A stretch of 64,000 nt of DNA from Jacaranda mimosifolia (Eukaryota > Streptophyta > Magnoliopsida > Lamiales > Bignoniaceae), in assembly GCA_018894105.1 (NCBI GenBank), contig CM032121.1, forward strand, positions 5,746,507 to 5,810,506. The letters run 5' to 3'. How positions within the stretch are numbered: position 1 is the first letter of the stretch; every line of letters starts with the position of its first letter. Both the position numbers and the translations under genes were made by a program. The notes beneath the pieces are model-generated. The model did not search any database. It worked only from the letters and a program-made list of their open reading frames with translations, and was not told where the DNA came from. Below, piece by piece: positions 1 to 10,465 of this stretch.

Positions 1-1265
1 TAAAAAACCATGTAATGAACTGGGTGTAGGACAAGCGCCTGTGTGTGCATCTGGGCTTAAATTATTGTATACTAAAAGATAATTATGCCCTTGTTCATCA
101 ACTGTTGGATTTCCTTTTAAAAAATCATCTGTTTAGATCAAATCATATTACATTTTAAAAAAATATATAAAATATATATACAATATAATATATTTCCATA
201 TATATAATGTGTATATATATATTATATACATGTGTGTATATATATATATGCATATATATAGAATTATATATATAAATGACAACCCCCCACCCCCAAACTG
301 TACCATATACCCATACCAGCAGTTGGTAATCGCTGCTATATCAAAAAAAAAAAAAAGTCAAAAACAAATGGTGGCCATTGGCTGCCATCAACATGGCACC
401 ATAGCTACATTGGCCGTAGTGGCCGAATCTGGCGACGGTGCTGCCATGGCAGTCCGTAAGGTTTGGGGAGACGAATTGGGGGTGGGGGGGGTAGGGTTTT
501 GTATTTTATATATGTTATTAAATAATTATATATATTATCTTATATACTATATATTATCATATATGTATTATAGTGTATATATTATAATATATATGATAAT
601 AATTACGTAAATATAAATATCTTATAAAAAATATATATGTATATAAATATATCATATATTTAATAAATATATATAATGAATAATTTGAAAGAAAAAAGAT
701 ATATATTTAAGTTATTTAAATTTTATAGATAAATTTATATAAATGTATATATATGCTATATATGTATTTAAGTATAAATAAAAAATGTGTTGTATATTTT
801 TATGAAATTTAAATTTTACTTTGGAATTAATTAATAGAAAGAAAGATGAATATAATTGATAAGATAAAAATAAAAATGATTTTAATTTTATAAATAAATT
901 TATATATGTTTAGAATGAAAATATATGAAATAATGATAAATTTAAGATATGTATAAAATGAGAAATATATAATATAATGGAAGAAGAGAGAAATGAGAAC
1001 TAAAAAGAAACGAAAAGAATGAAAAAAAGAAAAAAATGATAATAAATGGTTATTTAAATTGAATTGAAAATATATTAAATGATTAAGGGTAAATTAAGTT
1101 TTTCATATTAAAATTATATTAAATGGGCAACAATTGAGAAGGGGGAGGCGGTGTGCATGATTTTGTAAAACATAAGGAAGTTATTTGAATTTTTTTTTTT
1201 TTTTTCACAAAGGGGCTTGATGCCTATTTCACAAATCACAGGGGGGTAAATTGCAATTAACCCAT
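1..1265. repeat. AT-rich repeat DNA with a GC-rich island
   Basis: Most of this stretch is TA-rich low-complexity sequence. A GC-rich island at about 282-497 interrupts it, with runs of C and G at its edges and several GGCCATTGG/GCCATGGC-like words. The right edge (about 1180-1265) reads as a recurrent plant repeat end: a T run, an AGGGGCTTGATGCC-like stretch, then GGGGGGTAAATTGCAATTAACCC. Similar GC islands beside AT-rich arrays occur near 45.43-45.64 kb and 63.36-63.54 kb, which suggests a dispersed non-autonomous element family. The open frame over the island (209-610) is low complexity and I do not believe it is a gene. Confidence 0.45.
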
Positions 1266-2998
1266 TAAAACTGTGATGAAAGAACACCAGCCAAGAGTTG
1301 TTTAAGAAACTACTGCAGCAAAACGAAGCTGGTTCAATAATAGAAGACGTATCACTATATCAGTAAGAATATTTTGTGTATGTTAGGAATATTTGTTAAA
1401 CTACTGCCTTGATTAATCATAAGAATATATGCAAATTTCAATATACAGATACTTTGCTGGAGAAGGTGATACCAAATGGGTACAAAATTTTAATATCAAG
1501 TTGAGGGAGAATGTCAATTCATTTTGGTGAAGCTTGGAGATAAAAATAGGTCCAACTTATAATATGAATAGAGTCGTTAGGGGAGTTGGGAGGCTAAGCC
1601 AGTCTTGTACATGCTTCGACATACAGAATAAGAAAAATACAAGAACTACATATAATTATTATTAAGAGAATAAAGAATTTTTCAAAAATGGTGAACACAT
1701 GGGATATTTACAGTTGATCCTCGAGGGTAGCAGATAAATTTTAGAGTATGAAATGACTAAAGGGTTGTAATATATTTATGCGCAATTTAAACAAATTGGA
1801 AGGTAGGAGTAATATGTCTTATTTTCTCATGCAGCTTTCTTTTATTTATTTTCCATTTTTTACTTTATTCAACTAGCATAGTATATCACTATTATGCCCC
1901 TATTACTAAAATATGGTACGATAAAGTATCTAAAAATGTAATCTTGACTGCAACTTAACTGAGCTTGTGTTATATATATGGACCAAGTATTTTCATGTCT
2001 CAGAATTTCATTTATTTTATTTTTGAATTTTTTTAGCTGATGTCGTCTCAGTGTTGCCAATGGATGACTCAAAATAAAGTTATATATTTTTTCTCTTTGT
2101 ATTACTTATCCGTACGTATGAAGTTATCTACATGCTCAAAAATTTATCTGTGATATATATCCTCAAGATTTTACATGATTAGGGTTGTTACTTTTATTTA
2201 TGGTTAAAATTTTCAAAAAAGTATAATTCCTCCAATACTTATGTCAAAGTGCGCCTCTTATTTTTGTATCTGGTTTTTATATCAATATTCTTGCTATGCA
2301 TCTAAGGTTTCACCCAATGAAAATGACAGGTTAACAGCTAATTTCCAAAAAAATGTTCAAATCAAGGGTACTGCTTTTCTCACTTTGACAACTAATAGAA
2401 GGCCTTTACAATTGGTTTTTTCTACTAAAGTAAGCATTATATATATTTACTAACAAATCATGAGGTTAAAAATTTTACATTGTCAAATGAAACAGTCATT
2501 GAACCCTCTGGCTATCTTGGCACATGAATTTTTGCTGATCTTGACATAATCAGCTAATACTTCTATTGAAGGATGAAAGAAATTATAAAATTATTCATGA
2601 AACAAACTATTTTAACATCCATCCAATGTATGCATGTATCAGTAATATATAGATAGGTAATAGAAAAACTGTCAATCAATCCAATATGGCGAAGGCGTTA
2701 ATCTTGGAAAAGAAGCCTCCAAATGCTGATATCGGGCAGGTTAACCAAAACATTAAACTAAGCATTGAAATGATGAATGAACATTGATATATGAGAAGTT
2801 AATTGCTTAAAAAAAAAAAAAATACCATTTCAATGTGGAAATCATATAATCAACAACTACGAGAAAAAGAAATAGTGCGGCCTGCAGTGTTTGTTGTGGA
2901 AGAAATCTTCATTTATCTGATATGTACTCAATAAAACATTACCTAATTGTGTTATAGACTTTCCAAGTCTTGACAAATAATTAGCATTGAAAAAGAAA
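1266..2998. other. Unassigned AT-rich intergenic DNA
   Basis: No recognisable gene or element. Short open frames here (for example 2241-2453 +) have no motif I know and no convincing splice context. The 3' part (about 2600-2998) leads into the promoter of the broken germin gene. Confidence 0.4.
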
Positions 2999-3096
2999 GG
3001 AGATGACCATTTCACATTGTTTTCTCTATAGATAGGCACCTTGTTTAGGAGATGACCATTTCACATTGTTTTCTCTATAGATAGGCACCTTGTTTA
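2999..3096. repeat. 49-bp perfect tandem duplication upstream of germin-like pseudogene
   Basis: The 49-bp unit at 2999-3047 (starting GGAGATGACC, ending CTTGTTTA) is repeated without change at 3048-3096. It lies 82 bp upstream of the germin-like start codon, within the likely promoter or 5' UTR. No mismatch is visible between copies, so it is recent or an assembly artefact. Confidence 0.9.
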
Positions 3097-3177
3097 TGCT
3101 AGGCTCATGATCACTCCAGTCGCAAGAAATAATTAGCAGTTCTAGTTGAAAAAATTATCCAATATATACCAGCTAAA

Positions 3178-4034
3178 ATGAAGATTGCTTTAGGCTTCTC
3201 TGCAGCCATTCTTCCTGCATATTTGGTGACATTTGCATATGCATCAGATCCCAGCCCTCTCCAAGATTTCTGTGTTGCTGTTAGTGATTCCGTGGCTACT
3301 GGTAATTAATTAATTAACTGCAAGAACTACTGCGTATTTTTCCGTTGATGTAAATTCTTTGCATTAGCATCGATAATCTAATATATATGTTGGCACCTAT
3401 TTTTCCACATATGTAGTTTTCGTGAATGGGAAGATATGCAAGAACCCAAACATGGTTGTTGCCAGGGATTTCTTCTTCTCTGGTCTTAACAAGCCTGGCA
3501 ATATGTCAAATCAGCTGGGATCAATGGTTACTCCTGTTAACGTCAACCAGCTACCGGGGCTCAATACTCTTGGCATTTCTTTAGCTCGTATTGACTTTGC
3601 ACCATATGGGCTCAACCCTCCTCACACACACCCTCGTGCAACTGAAATTCTTGTTGTCATAGAAGGCACTCTGTATGACACACCCTCGTGCAACTGAAAT
3701 TCTTGTTGTCATAGAAGGCACTCTGTATGTTGGTTTCATGACTTCCAATCCAGCAAATCCGAACCAGAAAAACAAGCTGTTTACCAAGTACCTATACCCT
3801 GGAGATGTCTTCGTCTTCCCACAGGGCTTGATACATTTTCAGTTTAACGTGGCAAACACCAATGCTGTGGCACTTGCTGGTCTGAGCAGCCAGAATCCAG
3901 GAGTCATAACTATTGCAAATGCAGTTTTTGGGTCAGATCCACCAATTAATCCGGATGTTTTGACTAAGGCTTTCCAAGTTGAGAAGAATGTGATTGACTA
4001 TCTCCAGGCACAATTTTGGTGGAACATCAATTAA
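3178..4034 (+). pseudogene. Germin-like protein, frameshifted by a tandem duplication
   Basis: Germin-like proteins are secreted cupins of the plant cell wall; some members bind Mn and act as oxalate oxidase or superoxide dismutase. Exon 1 (3178-3301) encodes 41 residues with a hydrophobic signal peptide and the family signature DPSPLQDFC. A GT-AG intron (3302-3416) has the same phase as in the paralogue at 40800. Exon 2 (from 3417) carries NGKIC, the first cupin box with [10 protein letters not shown], and the second with GLIHFQFN, so the metal ligands His, His, Glu and His are all encoded. Two copies of a 52-bp unit (3626-3729) split the boxes: 52 is not a multiple of 3, so the frame from exon 1 stops at 3695-3697 about 10 residues after the first copy. 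The downstream frame runs to the stop at 4034. A functional product would need the duplication to be absent from the true genome. It could be an assembly error; otherwise it is a recent pseudogene. Confidence 0.9.
3626..3729 (+). repeat. 52-bp perfect tandem duplication inside exon 2
   Basis: Unit 1 is 3626-3677 (starts ACACACCCTCGTGC, ends GCACTCTGTATG) and unit 2 is 3678-3729; they are identical. The unit spans the germin box 1 metal-binding stretch, duplicates it and shifts the reading frame by one base. Confidence 0.95.
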
Positions 4035-4236
4035 AAACAAAGCTGATAAATTTAAGCTGCTAAGCCAAGATGTTCTCTTGGCATTGGAAAAATGAAGGTT
4101 TACTATTTGACAACTATATATATGTACCACATGTTTCTTAATAAGTTTCTGATCCTAATTTCCTGTTAAGGTGAATTTCACTTCCAATTCCAGAATAACG
4201 TAATACACGATTGAGTTTGTGACTTTCTTTCTTGTA

Positions 4237-4812
4237 TGTTGAAGGATGGACCTTAGGCTTAACTCAACCCCAAAAGCTAGCTCAAGAGGTGAGGATTGTC
4301 CAAGACCATATATAGAGACCACAGTTTATTTATTTCACCGATGTAGGACACTAACACACCCCGCGCATGCCCAGGAATGAACATCTGGAGCGTGGAATAA
4401 AATGAAATGGGTGGCCAAACAATACTAGGTAGCCCAACATCGGGAATAGGTGGTTCTGATACCATGTTAAAGAATGGATATTGGGCCTAACTCAACTCCA
4501 AAAGCTAGCTCATGAGGTGAGGATTGTCCAAAACCATATATAGATACCACAATTTATTTATTTCACCGATGTGGGACACTAACACACCCCACACACGCCC
4601 AGGAATGAACATCTAGAGCGTGGAATGACATGAAATGGGTGACCCAACAATACTGGGTAGCCCAACATTGGGAATAGATGGCTCCGATACCATGTTAAAG
4701 AAAGAACCTTAGGCCTAACTCAACCCCAAAAGCTAGCTCTTGAGGTGAGGATTGCCCAAGACCATATATAGAGACCACAATTTATTTATTTCACCGATAT
4801 GGGACACTAACG
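4237..4812 (-). mobile_element. TRIM retrotransposon, three-LTR tandem form
   Basis: Three 120-bp LTRs (4237-4356, 4465-4584, 4693-4812) alternate with two internal segments of about 108 bp. On the minus strand each LTR starts TGTTAGTGTCC and ends TTAACA, and is followed by a primer-binding site of the initiator-Met type (TGGTATCAGAACC, TGGTATCGGAGCC). Five-base target duplications TTGTA flank the whole array (4232-4236 and 4813-4817). There is no coding capacity. The LTR-internal-LTR-internal-LTR layout fits unequal recombination between TRIM copies, and the single outer TSD shows that it descends from one insertion. It lies about 200 bp downstream of the germin pseudogene. Confidence 0.93.
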
Positions 4813-4892
4813 TTGTATGATATAGCTGCTTTCTGCAATTGTAAATTTCATCAGTACATCCACACATATTGATGAATGCAGTTGATTATGCC

Positions 4893-6054
4893 TGTGGTGC
4901 TAAGTGCTGTCAACTTAGCACTTTTTATCTTGATATTTTGTTACAATTTTTGAACTATTTTGTTACACTTAGCACTTTTTTATCTTGATATTTTGTTATA
5001 ATTTTTGTACTATTTTGCTACAAGTTTCTAGAATCTAGAATGTGTGAGTAAATATGTGAAGTTTTGTCTAAGCTGAAGTTAAGGAGTCAATTCTCTAGGA
5101 TTTAAGGGAGTTGGTATTGACTCTGTTTTTTCGTATTCTTTTATATAAAAAGCTTTTGTTATATGAATGAAAATTGTGATCCAACTTTCTCAGATTTTGC
5201 TCCATTTCTTTCATGTTTTTTTCTATTGCTTTCCTGCATTTGGTATCAAGAGCAAAAATTGATCCTCGAGGAACTGTTTTTTGAGAGAAAACTAGCAAGA
5301 TTGCCCACCAGAAAAACCTTAAACACTTGATCCGTCCAGGTCTTTTTCATATGGCTTCCGGATGCACTCCCCATCATTCCCTATTTCTTAATGGCGAGAA
5401 CTATTAAATCTATTGGTCTATGGAAGTATATATGCTGAGCAAGATAGGGCTCCAACACCTTTCAAGCAAAACCCAACTCTTTAGCAAATTAGAAATCATG
5501 AAGAAGAGATGGCAAAAGGTCTAGAAGCCTTGTCTTTGATCTATGCTACGGTCTCAGATTCAAGTTTTAGAAGGATCATAGCATGTGAATCTGCCAAAGA
5601 AGCTTGGGATAAACTGGAACAAAAATTTTAGGGGAGTGATGAGATAACACAAATGCAAATTCTGAATTTAAGAAAAGAATTTGAGATGTTAAGGATGAAA
5701 GAGACAGAAAAGGTGAAAGATCATATTGATAGAATCATAAAAAATGTCAATTAGATTAGGTTGTTAGGAGAAACAATGAAAGAGAAGAGGATTGTTGAGA
5801 AGGTGAGAGTGACACATAGCTTCCAGAAAAATTCGAAGCAAAAATATACTCAATTGAAGACACTTAGGACATGTCTCAACTCACAATGACTGAACTATCC
5901 AATGTTCTTCGAGCTATCCAGCAATGGAAAGCTTTTACAAAGGAAGAGAGTTTGAGTGAAATTGCTCTTTTGGCAAGTCAAAGGTCTAAAGCTGAATCAG
6001 ATAAAGGATCAAGAGAGCAATCAAGTGGAAGAAAAGGCAAAGAGAAGAAGGCGA
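4893..6054 (+). mobile_element. Copia element A, 5' part: LTR, PBS and gag
   Basis: A probable LTR of about 346 bp (4893-5238, TG...CA) is followed after two bases by an initiator-Met PBS, TGGTATCAAGAGC, at 5241-5253. The LTR contains a roughly 53-bp tandem duplication around 4913-5022 (CTTAGCAC...TGTTACA). Gag follows from 5351. The element is interrupted at 6054/6055 by copia element B and resumes at 14526. The LTR start is the least certain point. Confidence 0.75.
5351..6054 (+). pseudogene. Decayed copia gag (UBN2-type) of element A
   Basis: The frame starting at 5351 reads as a copia capsid protein of the UBN2 type. It opens with a LNGENY-like stretch followed by a stop. Further on come SLIYATVSDS-like, ACESAKEAWDKLEQ-like, LRKEFEMLRMKE and IVEKV blocks, then the frame with EIALLASQR. 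Several in-frame stops and at least one frameshift make it non-functional. The CCHC zinc knuckle that should follow is found after the nested insertion, at about 14580. Gag would package element RNA. Confidence 0.75.
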
Positions 6055-7246
6055 TGTAAACACAAATTATAAATGAAACAAAAGGCACTTTATAATCACA
6101 GAGCAATGTTTGTAAAACCAATATTCAAAATATTTATCAGAAAATAGCAAGAGATTACATAGAAATTCCAATAATATGATTGTAGTTCAATTTTGAAAAT
6201 CTAGCAAAAACCAACGGCAAACAACCAGATTGAAATAACAAAAGCAATATAGAAATTAGTATTGTAAAGCGTAAACTTATCTCAAAGTTTTGTATAGTAA
6301 CAGAACTTAGACTGAATCACTAGTATATGGTCTGCCTTGAAGAAACTATCGCCCTACTAGTGCAGAGAGTGCAGAGAAACTTCCCCCAAGATGAGATAAT
6401 CTAGAAACCTTTTGGTACACTCCAGAAAGCTTCACTTCGAACACCACTCAATTGCTAAAAAATGATAAGCAACACTATATGTGAGAAGAATATTAGAGGG
6501 ATAGAAGAGATTTTGTTCTTGCTTGTGTGTTTGTTCTACCTGTAGTAGCAAGTATATATAGGTAAAGGGGAGGAGCCAACAAGATGTCTAGGTTCATTCT
6601 AGTCCAGATACATTTTGGAATAGATGTACAAACACGTCCATATATATTATGGACCAGGTACAATGAACTAATAACTCAAAAAATGTCAGAAATGTTTCTG
6701 GCAGTTATAGTTAACTGCAGAAACGTATGGCAGTTTTTGTAACAGCCTTTCGACTTTTGAATTTAAAATTTAAAATTTAAACTTCAAATTTAAACAAAAT
6801 TCCAGATAAAAAGTTGGAATTTTCAACAAAAATATTAATCCAAGACAATTTGCCCATCGCCCATGCTAGAGTCGGGCTGGGCCGGGATGGGCAGCGGCGG
6901 TGGCTCTCGCATGTGGGCACACCCTCATTAGTCTCTTAATTGATACTTTACCAAGCATCAATGTTTGAACCACATATATGGTGTATTCCCATTAGGTAAA
7001 TCTCCGATGTGGGATATGTGGTTTGTATTAGACTGAAAGCCTTTCATATTCTCACTTATTCTCCATACTTTATCTCATAATCAATGTGGGATTTCCCCCA
7101 TATACGTAATCTTTTGCCTTATTATCTCCCTTCATATATACACAACACTTATGGATTCCAACCAAATTGGTATCCATCCATAAGATTTTATCACTTCTTC
7201 AACATGTAATTAAGAATAAATCCCAATTGATTTGATGCCAATTACA
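6055..7246 (-). repeat. 3' LTR of copia element B
   Basis: This matches 10286-10465 plus 13489-14525 over its whole length, with scattered substitutions. It carries a GC-rich patch at about 6850-6915 and a block around 6955-7250 mentioning GATGTGGGATATGTGG-like words that recurs in the other LTR at about 14220-14525. Confidence 0.88.
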
Positions 7247-10239
7247 ACAATCCTCTATAAATCCATAGTGTTGGACTATCAGGATTATCGTAATTTGCTT
7301 TTAGTGATGGTCGTACCTTCTAGTTTGAACCACTATCTAAGTTATCCAACTTATGCGACCACATGGACAAATGGATCAAAGCTTTGAATTTAGCCCTTGG
7401 ATGTGGCGGCATCCATTGGTAACAACAAACTATATGGCTATGTAGTGATCTTTAGGTCTGCCATGTTACGACTATGTGTCCCGATCTTGTATCATGAATG
7501 CTTTTGAGGAATAACCCTTTTTCCTCTAGTCATGGCCTAACGATTTCATTCACTTAATTGGGCATCTCGGGGAATGCACTGCTTGCATCTCATCAATATG
7601 ACTTGACCCTATTTAGAGTTAGAACTCTTACTTTGCTTGTAGTTGACAACACCTTCCATGTATGCCAGAGGACAGACTCAAATACTAAAGTATCAGTCAA
7701 GTTTAGCTGCACTTTGACACACTCAGCAACTTGTTGATACCACATTGAACCTACCTTGTGGGATCTTCACTTGGTAGGTTAGATTGCCACTGCAGGTGCA
7801 TCACTGGTGGATTTTTAGTCCCATCCCCCTCTTGGATTTTTCGACTAAGGGCCACTCAAGTCCTTTGGTCAAAGGATCGGCCATATTATCTTTGGATCCA
7901 ATAAAATCAATGGCTACAACCCTATCAGACACAAGCCCCCTAAAGAAACATCCTGAGGTATTTCGATTTTCATTGGAAACATGTCCTTAAAGAACGTGGC
8001 ATCACGAAACTCCACTATTATGGTAACCTTTATGCCTAGGAATTCGGACTTAATTACCAAAAATCTTAATGCATAGCTTGTTTCCACATAGCCCAAGAAG
8101 ACTGCATTAACAGTTTTGGGACCAAGCTTTTTCTTCTTGTGTTCTGGGACTAGAACTTTTGCAAGACAGCCCCACACTAGAAAATACTTCAAGCTGGGTT
8201 TTCTACCTTTTTAGAATTCAAACAGAGTGCTATCTTTATGTTTGAGAAGGGCCCTATTCAGAATATGGTAGACCATATTCAAAGCCTCTCCCCACATATA
8301 TTTAGGCAATCCAGAATTTAAAAGTAAACTGTTAATCATGTTGTTAAAAGTTGTGTTCTTTTGTTCTGCTATCCTATTAGATGAGGGAGAGTAAGGAGGA
8401 GTCTCTTCATGAATAATACCAAAGTTTCGACAATATTCATTGAATTGTTTTGACTTATACTCTCCACTTCTACCTGATCTTAACCGCTTAAATTTCTTAC
8501 TAGTTTAATTTTTAGTTTTGTTTTTGAAAATGATAAACTTTTCAAGTGTTTTATCTTTATGTTTTAATAGAAAAACATAACAATATCTACTGCAATCATC
8601 TATAAAGGTAATAAAGTATCTTTTTTGATCTTTTGTTAAGATCCCGTTGAATTCACAAATATCTATATGCACAAGCTCAAGTATTTCAAAATCCCTTTCA
8701 ACCGATTGGGAAGTTTTTCTTACTTGTTTAGCCTTAAACATACTTGGCATTTGTGACTACATTCAATGACATGTTTAGGTATTAAATTTAAGTTCATCAT
8801 ACGTTTAATAGAACTAAAATTTGAATGACCTAAACGACTATGCTATACATTAGAACTTTCAATAGTATTCACCAAAGATTCAAAATACAAGGTTTTATTG
8901 ATTGAATCAGAAGAATTTACATATCGACTCTTAATTTAAATAAACCATAAGACAAATAGCCCTTACCAATAAACAAACCAAAGTGTTGAATTACAACTTT
9001 ATTAAATTTGAAAGTAAGCTCATAGCCTTCTCTAACTATTACAGAACTACTAATTATGTTTCTCCGCATAGTTGGGACTTGATGCACCCTTGGTAGAGAC
9101 AGTATGCGCCTTGAAGGAAACTTTAGGTCTATGCATCCAATCCCAAGTACCTTGGTAGCACTGGAGTTCCCTATTATTATGACTTTTCCATCAACTGGCT
9201 GATAAGACACAAATAGCAATTTATCAGTACAAACGTGCACATTTGCCCCAGGATCTATTAACTAGTCAAAATGTTTGTAAAAAGTAGTACAAACTTCAGG
9301 TTTTAAAGTTACATACCCATCAACGGTCGTCTCTGGAGCTCTAGTTTTGGTAGTATCCCCAACAATCATATTGACCACTGCGGGAGCAACTAAGTTGGGT
9401 TTGGCTTTAGCTTTCTTAGATGGACAGTCCTTAGCCCAATGGCCTACCTGTCCAAAATTCCAGTATAGTTTGTTTGCTTTTGGTTTCTTGGCTTTAGGTT
9501 TGCCTTTACCTATGGTTTTAAAGTTCGAGTTCATTTGGTTCATTTTATTACGCCTTGTCTTCCCTTTTATCACCACATTTGCCTTAGGTTGGTGCTCAAC
9601 CAGAACTCCATGAGTTTGATTTCAGTGTTCTTCCTCAATAATGATCACAATAATTAGATCATCCAACGACAACTTTCCTTTTTGATGCTTGAGTGTCATT
9701 CCAAAATTCTCCCAAGACTTAGGGAATTTATCCACTATGGACATGACTAGAAACTTCTCAGGAAGTTTCATCTCAGCATCAGGAAGAGCATGCTCAAAGT
9801 TAATCAATTCATGCATCTACTCAGTTACAGACTTTCCCTCAACCATTTGATACTTCATGAACTTAGAAACAAAATACCTCTCGAGCCCCTACTTTTCAAT
9901 ATTATATTTTTGGTCCAACTCATCCCACATCAACTTAGTAGCATGTGAGTCCGAGTAGTAAACATTGAAGAGAACATTTAACATTGATGACAAAATGATT
10001 CCTAGACTTAACTGATCTTTCTCAGTCCATTCAGCTATTTCAGTTGTTTTGGGGTCATTATCAGTTGGTTCAGGTCTAGTCATTGAAAGTACTGAAAGAA
10101 GAATTTTCATTGTGAACCAAATTTTCATTCGTTGTTGCCAATGTTTGAAAAACTTTTCTACCAAGCCAGAAAGGTCAACTTTCAAGGACAACAATGAACC
10201 AACACCAGAACTACTTGCAGATGAAGATGCCATTTTCAA
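7247..10239 (-). pseudogene. Copia element B gag-protease-integrase, reverse transcriptase deleted
   Basis: Read right to left, the minus strand gives: gag from 10239 (SSASSSGVGS start); a degenerate zinc knuckle near 9430-9465, where the first two Cys are replaced (YWNFGQVGHWAKDC); a protease region near 9230-9260 with DPG where D-S/T-G is expected; pre-integrase; and integrase at 8505-8750 with HIDICEFNG, whose second catalytic Asp appears as Gly (RSGRSGEY). After FLGYVE and an RDATFFKDMFP-like block at 7914-8192 the sequence jumps directly to the RNase H C-terminus (NMADPLTKGLE, RGMGLKIHQ) at about 7800-7905. The whole reverse transcriptase and most of RNase H are missing. Several stops and frameshifts are present. 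The element could only have moved with enzymes supplied elsewhere. The tail 7247-7790 is non-coding. Confidence 0.85.
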
Positions 10240-10465
10240 TAAAGCAGTTTAACAACACTTAAATAGGCAATTTCTTCAAGATTGATGTAAATACAGATTA
10301 TAAATGAAACAAAAGGCAATTTATAATCACAGAGCAATGTTTGTAAAATCAATATTCAAAATATTTATCAGAAAACAACAAGAGATTATATAGAAATTCC
10401 AATAATATGATTGCAGTTTAGTTTTTAAAAACCAGCAAAAACCAACAGCAAACAACCAGATTGGA

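Noticed and set aside
209..610. Open frame of 133 codons
   Set aside because: It lies in TA repeats around a GC island, with low-complexity Tyr/Ile-rich ends, no family motif and no gene context.
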